From positions 1 to 62,398 of the forward strand of contig JAFSLL010000289.1 of assembly GCA_017448455.1 (NCBI GenBank): a DNA stretch of 62,398 nt. The letters run 5' to 3'. This document shows positions 57,859-62,398 of the stretch, in pieces (the stretch's first letter is position 1; the number at the start of each line of letters is the position of its first letter). The notes under the pieces are model-generated. The model was not told where the DNA came from. It made no database searches and worked only from the letters and a program-made list of their open reading frames with translations. Both the position numbers and the translations under genes were made by a program. This DNA comes from Oscillospiraceae bacterium. GTDB lineage: Bacteria > Bacillota > Clostridia > Oscillospirales > Oscillospiraceae.

Positions 57859-60447
57859 ATGAAAGATAACCACATTCTTCCCTTTCTGTGGATGAGAGGG
57901 GAAAGCGAGGATGTTCTCCGCACGGAACTCGCAAAGATTTATGAGGCCGGAATTCGTTCCGTCTGCCTGGAGGCCCGCCCGCACCCGGATTATGCCGGCG
58001 AAGGCTGGTGGCATAACGTGGACATCGTCATCGACGAGGCGAAGAAGCGGGACATGACCATCTGGATCCTGGACGACGCCCACTTCCCCACCGGCATGGC
58101 CAACAACTCCATGAAAGATCATCCCGAAAAGGTGCGGCGCTTCCTGGTGAGCCAGTTCGTGGACGTGGTCGGCCCCATGCCCGCCGCCCAGGTGGACATC
58201 GATCTGCTGACAACGAAGCAGTTCACCTGGATGGACTTCGGCAAGCCCGATTATACGCCTTTTCTGAACGAGACCCGCCTCGTTTCCGTCACCGCCTGCC
58301 GCGTGGCACACGGCGACAATGAGGAAGGCGAAGCGCTGGACCTCACTGACCGCGTGAAGGACGGCTACCTGACCGCGGATATCCCCGAGGGCGTGTGGCG
58401 CATCCATGTGAACATCGTCACCACCGCCTTCAACTACAAGCCCGAGTACATCAACTACATCGAGGCCGACTCTGTGCGCCTGCTGATCGACGAGGTGTAC
58501 GAAAAGCACTACGAGCGTTACGGCGATCTTTTCGGCACGGTGATTGCCGGCTTCTTCTCCGATGAGCCCGGCTTCTACAACCAGGAGAACTACGGTTACG
58601 ACAACTACATCGGTCAGCGTATGCCGCTGCCCTGGGGCCGCGAGCTTGAAGAAGTCCTTCTCGAAAGCTACGGCGAAAACCTCTACCGCGACCTGGCGCT
58701 CCTCTTTGCCGACCATGACGACGATTCCCACCGTGCACTTCGCGTGGCTTACATGAATGCGGTGAGCACGCTGTACGGCAGAAACTTCACCAAACAGCTC
58801 GGCGACTGGTGCCAGGCCCACGGTGTGGAATACATCGGCCATGTCGTGGAAGATTATCACGGCTACATGCGCCTCGGCGCGGGCGTCGGCCATTACTTCC
58901 GGGCGATGGAAGGCCAGCACATGGCCGGCATCGACAACATCGGCTACCAGCTGATGCCCTGCAACGACGTGGCTTCCCGCCACACCGGCTTCTCCGATAT
59001 TGAGCCGACCTTCTACCACTACTATCTCGGCAAGCTCGGCGCTTCCGCGGCGGCAATCGATCCGAAGAAACGCGGCAGACTCATGTGTGAGAACTTCGGC
59101 GCCTACGGCTGGCGTCTGGGTGTGCGCGACATGAAGTGGCTGGCCGATTACTGGATCAGCCAGGGCGTGAATTACTTTGTTCCCCACGCCTTCTCCATGG
59201 CCGAGTATCCGGATAACGACTGCCCGCCGCACTTCTACGCCCGCGGCAACAACCCGCAGTTCCCCTGGTTCTGCGAGCTGATGAAGTATGTCGACCGCCT
59301 GTGCAGGCTCTTCTCCGACGGGCAGAACGTGCCCCAGGTGGGTCTGCTGTTCGAAGCGGAATCTGACTGGAGCGGCAGAGCCATGAAGGGCTATCTCATC
59401 GGCAAAGAGCTTCTCAGCCACCAGCTTGACTTCCTGATCCTCCCCACCGATATCCTTACCGGTGAGGCCGCCGAACACAGTGGATGCCTGGTGGAAGGCA
59501 AAGAGCTCGTGGTAAACGGCCGCCGGATGAGCGCCCTGATCGTACCGGAGTGTGAGTATCTCCCCGAGAAGGCCGCCCGCTTCATCGCGGCGAACCCGGA
59601 ATTCCCGGTTCTGTTCGTAAACAGCTTTCCCGTCGGCATCGCCGAGATGCCGGTGAACGGGGCGGAACTGCTCTCCGCCGCAGTGAAAGACCGTGCCGTT
59701 GTCGCGCTGGACCAGCTCTCCGAGACTCTTCGCGGCATGGGCATTTCCGACAGCCTCGGCATTGAAGGCGCGACGCCCGCCCTGCACACCTACCACTACC
59801 GCAAGGACGGCAGGGACATCTATATGCTGATGAATGTCTCGTCTGTCGAAACGCTGAATCTGAAACTCGCCCTGACCGAAAGCTACGGCCGCTACGACGC
59901 CATGTCCGACCGGATGGAAACCTTCACCGGTCCGGCGCTCACCATCGCCCCGTATCAGTCCGTCATCCTCGTATCCCATCCCGAGAACGCCGTACCCGTG
60001 AAAGCTGCTTTCGACTGCCGGACAGGCAGCGTTGTGCTTGATCATTTCGACCTGACGCTCAAAGCCATCGGCGGGGAGACGGAAACGGTCTCCGACTTTG
60101 CGCTGCAGCCGATTTCCAACTTCCGCCGCGATTTCTCCGGCGAGCTGGTCTACACCGCGAAGTTCACGCTGGACGCTGTCCCCGCCTGCGCCGTTTTCTC
60201 CGCACAGTACGTCTTTGAGTGCATGGCGCTGACCGTCAACGGCAAAGCCCTGCCGCTCGTGTACACCCCGCCTTACGAGCAGGAGATCACCGAAGCGCTC
60301 CGGAAGGGCGAGAACGAGATCACGGTGCGTGTCGTCACCACCGCGTTGCGCGATGCTAACACCAAGCCGGGCATCTTCGGCAAGGAGCGCACGATCCTTG
60401 AGCCCACCGGCATGTTCGGCCAGGTGAAAATCCGGTTCTGCTCCTGA
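57859..60447 (+). CDS. large cytoplasmic glycosidase, GH106-like
   Basis: An 862-aa protein. The N-terminal half is a TIM barrel (starting PFLWMRGESEDVLRTELAKIYEAGIRSVCLEARPHP) with FFSDEPGF (~230-240) and HVVEDYHGYMRLGAG (~325-340) as acidic active-site candidates. A middle domain (~500-640) is a glutamine-amidotransferase-like/beta-galactosidase-type fold (LIVPECEYLPEKAARFIA), and the C-terminus (~760-862) is a beta-sandwich with FECMALTVNGKALP and NEITVRVVTTLR-like strands. Layout and motifs recall GH106 alpha-L-rhamnosidases and GH2-like enzymes; no signal peptide. RBS AAGGAG. I am confident it is a glycosidase, less so of the family. Confidence 0.78.
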   Translation: MKDNHILPFLWMRGESEDVLRTELAKIYEAGIRSVCLEARPHPDYAGEGWWHNVDIVIDEAKKRDMTIWILDDAHFPTGMANNSMKDHPEKVRRFLVSQFVDVVGPMPAAQVDIDLLTTKQFTWMDFGKPDYTPFLNETRLVSVTACRVAHGDNEEGEALDLTDRVKDGYLTADIPEGVWRIHVNIVTTAFNYKPEYINYIEADSVRLLIDEVYEKHYERYGDLFGTVIAGFFSDEPGFYNQENYGYDNYIGQRMPLPWGRELEEVLLESYGENLYRDLALLFADHDDDSHRALRVAYMNAVSTLYGRNFTKQLGDWCQAHGVEYIGHVVEDYHGYMRLGAGVGHYFRAMEGQHMAGIDNIGYQLMPCNDVASRHTGFSDIEPTFYHYYLGKLGASAAAIDPKKRGRLMCENFGAYGWRLGVRDMKWLADYWISQGVNYFVPHAFSMAEYPDNDCPPHFYARGNNPQFPWFCELMKYVDRLCRLFSDGQNVPQVGLLFEAESDWSGRAMKGYLIGKELLSHQLDFLILPTDILTGEAAEHSGCLVEGKELVVNGRRMSALIVPECEYLPEKAARFIAANPEFPVLFVNSFPVGIAEMPVNGAELLSAAVKDRAVVALDQLSETLRGMGISDSLGIEGATPALHTYHYRKDGRDIYMLMNVSSVETLNLKLALTESYGRYDAMSDRMETFTGPALTIAPYQSVILVSHPENAVPVKAAFDCRTGSVVLDHFDLTLKAIGGETETVSDFALQPISNFRRDFSGELVYTAKFTLDAVPACAVFSAQYVFECMALTVNGKALPLVYTPPYEQEITEALRKGENEITVRVVTTALRDANTKPGIFGKERTILEPTGMFGQVKIRFCS

Positions 60448-60471
60448 AAACAAGGCGTGGAATCCTGTCCG

Positions 60472-60495
60472 CGGAAGTGCTGCGCACTTTCCGCA
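60472..60495 (+). terminator. hairpin after the large glycosidase
   Basis: GCGGAAGTGC pairs with GCACTTTCCGC (one bulge); followed by AAAAC, so weak alone but near the next terminator. Confidence 0.4.
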
Positions 60496-60534
60496 AAACA
60501 GCTTACCGAACAACCGGCTCTTCTGCCGATAATA

Positions 60535-60578
60535 AGACACCGCCCCGTTCTTTTATGACGGGGTGGTGTCTCTCTTTT
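60535..60578. terminator. bidirectional terminator
   Basis: AGACACCGCCCCGT (60535-60548) pairs with ACGGGGTGGTGTCT (60558-60571), then CTCTTTT. Confidence 0.85.
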
Positions 60579-61225
60579 CAAATGCACTTTTCAACAGCCC
60601 GGAAACAGCGGGCGATCTTCGAGGCCAGCAGCTCGGCCTTTACGTCGCGCTCATCGCCGTTCTTCAGGAGATAGAACGTCTCATCCTCCCGAACCCACGC
60701 CTTCGGCGCGACGCCCTGCGTGCCGATGTCCCCGGCCGCGTCGTTGGGTTTCAGCAGCTCCGCATTCTGAACGGTAAGAGAGCGGCCGTTCAGAATGACG
60801 TCGGCGAAGGCCCCGGACAGAGAGTGCCGGAACAGACTGAGGTCGGCGAAACTGACGTTCTCCCGGTTGAACCTGATCCAGTACACGTCGGTCAGGCTCA
60901 GTCCGTGATAAGAAATGGCGATGGCGGCGCGGTCGCGATCCGTCACGGCCTGCTTGGCTCCGATGCTGTTCAGGATCTCCTTGGCAAATCTGCGATCCAG
61001 GGTCAGAACGCGGGAGGAACACCAATAGTAAAAATTGTTCAGGTTGTTGAGCCGCGTATCCAGATCATCCGCCGTCTCCAGATAGAGATTGTAGGGCATG
61101 AAGGACGGCGCGTAGATCGTGCAGGTGCCGTCCTCACGGATGGCCGCGACCTTGCGATCCTTGTGCATGATCGTGAACCGCTCCCAGCCCTTGGCCAGAA
61201 CGGCATGATTCACAGCTATGCTCAT
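60578..61225 (-). CDS. HipA-like N-terminal protein, probably truncated
   Basis: A 215-aa protein; the start at 61225 has GGGAGGAG upstream. Residues ~110-208 resemble the part of HipA-like kinases before the active site: RHSLSGAFADVIL, then TQGVAPKAWVREDETFYLLKNGDERDVKAELLASKIARCF. In full-length relatives the kinase core follows; here the frame stops at EKCI shortly afterwards, next to a terminator. Either a stand-alone ancestor-like domain or a 3'-truncated gene. The ~100 N-terminal residues are not recognised. Confidence 0.6.
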   Translation of the reverse strand: MSIAVNHAVLAKGWERFTIMHKDRKVAAIREDGTCTIYAPSFMPYNLYLETADDLDTRLNNLNNFYYWCSSRVLTLDRRFAKEILNSIGAKQAVTDRDRAAIAISYHGLSLTDVYWIRFNRENVSFADLSLFRHSLSGAFADVILNGRSLTVQNAELLKPNDAAGDIGTQGVAPKAWVREDETFYLLKNGDERDVKAELLASKIARCFRAVEKCI

Positions 61226-61264
61226 ATCAGCAACTCCTCCCATTCCGTATTACTCATGGGTACG

Positions 61265-62014
61265 TTAATCTTCAAGCGTCAGGATATTTATCTTCCGGCT
61301 GAATGCCGTGCAGGCGTCCAGCGCGATCACGCCGGGGCCATAGTACGGACTGAAATCCGCGTCCGGCCCGAACTCCGAGCCTTTGTGTTCATAGGTGGCG
61401 TGGCCGTAGGAACAATGCCAGTGACCGCAAAGGATCGTCTTCTCTTCCGTGCAGGCCTGCGCCGCGTCCATCCCGTTTATCCACCGCGCCCGGCGCCATT
61501 CCTCGGGTGTGGCCTCGCGCCAGTCGGAGCGGTGGCTGTAGCTGCCGTCACGCTCCTGAATGCAGGGAATCCAGCCGTGCACGAAAACGTAATGCGCGGT
61601 CTCATAATAGTCTACCATCGCCGGGATGATTTGTCGATAATAGGCTGTGTTCTGCGCCGCCTCGGCGAAATCGAAATGACGGATGAGGGCCAGCCCGGGG
61701 TCATAGCCCGTCAGCTGCAGGGCGGTATCATATGTACTGTTGCTCTTGTGGTGCCGGACCGGCAGGCCTTTGTCGATCGTGATCATTTCTTCGTAGAGAT
61801 CTTCATGATTCCCGCGGACCAGGATCACGGCGTCCTGCTCCATGAGTTGGAGAATAAACTCTTGCATCTTTACCGCTTCCTGCCCGCGGTCGAAGATATC
61901 GCCCAGAATGATCAGCTTGTGCGTCTTCGGATCGGTGAAATACCCCGCCTCATCCAGCGCCTTATGAAATTCCGTATAAAAGCCGTGCACGTCGGCGGTG
62001 ATGTAGTATTTCAT
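61265..62014 (-). CDS. calcineurin-like metallophosphoesterase
   Basis: A 249-aa phosphoesterase of the PPP-like family. The motifs are in order: DVHG (~8-11), GDIFDRG (~38-44), RGNHED (~67-72), FVHGW (~144-148) and GHWHCSYGH (~197-205), which together form the dinuclear metal site. No signal peptide. The ribosome binding site is weak. It shares strand and spacing (39 nt) with the HipA-like gene. Substrate could be phosphoprotein or a nucleotide; not decidable. Confidence 0.9.
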   Translation of the reverse strand: MKYYITADVHGFYTEFHKALDEAGYFTDPKTHKLIILGDIFDRGQEAVKMQEFILQLMEQDAVILVRGNHEDLYEEMITIDKGLPVRHHKSNSTYDTALQLTGYDPGLALIRHFDFAEAAQNTAYYRQIIPAMVDYYETAHYVFVHGWIPCIQERDGSYSHRSDWREATPEEWRRARWINGMDAAQACTEEKTILCGHWHCSYGHATYEHKGSEFGPDADFSPYYGPGVIALDACTAFSRKINILTLED

Positions 62015-62099
62015 GACTGGTACACCATCAATCTGATTGTTTAAGCGATCAATATAACGCTAGAGTCCTTTAGCTTCGAACAAATCCATAAGGTGATTA

Positions 62100-62398
62100 T
62101 CAGAGAGTTTCTTTGCTGGTATGATTCACCATCCCCAAGAACATCACATCATAGATCGGAATATACGTGATCTTGCCGTTTGTTGTGATCTCGCGGGTGT
62201 TGGACAGGACATAGGCCTTCTTTACTTGATAATCCTCGTTCTTCACAAAAGCGCTCAGCGCGCTGTGGATGGTATAATCCTTGCCGGACTTGACCTCGAT
62301 GGGTACGGCGGACAGGCTGTCGTAATCGTCGATCAGATAATCGACCTCGCCTTTGTTGCGATTATCGTAATAAAACAGCTTGCAGCCGTGAGCGGCCA
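62100..62398 (-). CDS. C-terminal end of DUF4143-type ATPase (partial)
   Basis: The reverse strand is open from the window edge to a TGA at 62100-62102 (about 99 codons). The translation contains CKLFYYDNRNKGEVDYLID, VPIEVKSGKDY and KITYIPIYDVMFL, the C-terminal nuclease-like (PD-(D/E)xK) part of AAA+ proteins with DUF4143. The N-terminal ATPase lies beyond the window. Such genes are common, often of unknown or defence-linked role. Confidence 0.75.
   Translation of the reverse strand, partial: AAHGCKLFYYDNRNKGEVDYLIDDYDSLSAVPIEVKSGKDYTIHSALSAFVKNEDYQVKKAYVLSNTREITTNGKITYIPIYDVMFLGMVNHTSKETL

Noticed and set aside
57406-60540. 1044-aa open frame on the minus strand opposite the large glycosidase
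   Set aside because: Antisense shadow in a high-G+C gene; composition (His, Gly, Val, Arg rich) without domains, while the plus frame has clear motifs and a ribosome binding site.

Overview
The window looks like a chromosomal segment of a high-G+C member of the Clostridia (Bacillota), probably a gut or rumen commensal. The evidence is strong AGGAGG-type ribosome binding sites, SigA-type promoters, LPxTG sorting signals, lipobox lipoproteins and GPH sugar symporters. Species cannot be assigned. I see no tRNA, rRNA, CRISPR array or prophage.

Surface/pilus region (1-20985). A promoterless 3' piece of a pilin gene (139-576) is followed by a Thr-Pro-rich lipoprotein, a chagasin-type (I42) protease-inhibitor lipoprotein and a complete LPSTG pilin (2493-4016). 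After a GPH symporter and a 40-residue ORF comes a large reverse-strand pilus locus. It reads coiled-coil protein, signal peptidase I, 1906-aa VWA adhesin and LPSTG pilin as one unit, then a second VWA adhesin (1939 aa) with its own promoter. Three of these transcription units share an unusual promoter-like motif. No sortase lies in the window. The 3' ends and a middle module of these genes are duplicated copies of one another.

Housekeeping region (20986-38541). It holds a serC-serA-mtnN-alaX operon (serine synthesis plus a tRNA-Ala editing enzyme), the radical-SAM tRNA enzyme mtaB, a cysteine desulfurase, an AI-2E-type membrane protein, glucose-6-phosphate isomerase and a complete peptide-type ABC importer whose second permease carries a large extra extracellular domain.

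Glycoside catabolic region (38578-60447). A glycosyltransferase and a GH78 enzyme are followed by a likely nine-gene reverse-strand operon (52658 down to 41756): two Gfo/Idh/MocA oxidoreductases, both subunits of a C-glycoside deglycosidase-type enzyme (TIM barrel plus the small beta subunit), another TIM-barrel isomerase, a GPH symporter, an esterase, GH43 and GH3. A divergent Crp/Fnr-family regulator faces it across a perfect palindrome placed where a class II activator would bind. An AraC regulator and a forward unit (VOC protein, GPH symporter, aldo/keto reductase, 862-aa glycosidase) follow. All the glycosidases lack signal peptides, so the model is uptake of small decorated glycosides, trimming in the cytoplasm, 3-oxidation of the remaining sugar and elimination of the aglycone, including C-linked ones. 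This is the most interesting system in the window.

Right end (60578-62398). A probably truncated HipA-like protein, a metallophosphoesterase and the C-terminal end of a DUF4143-type ATPase.
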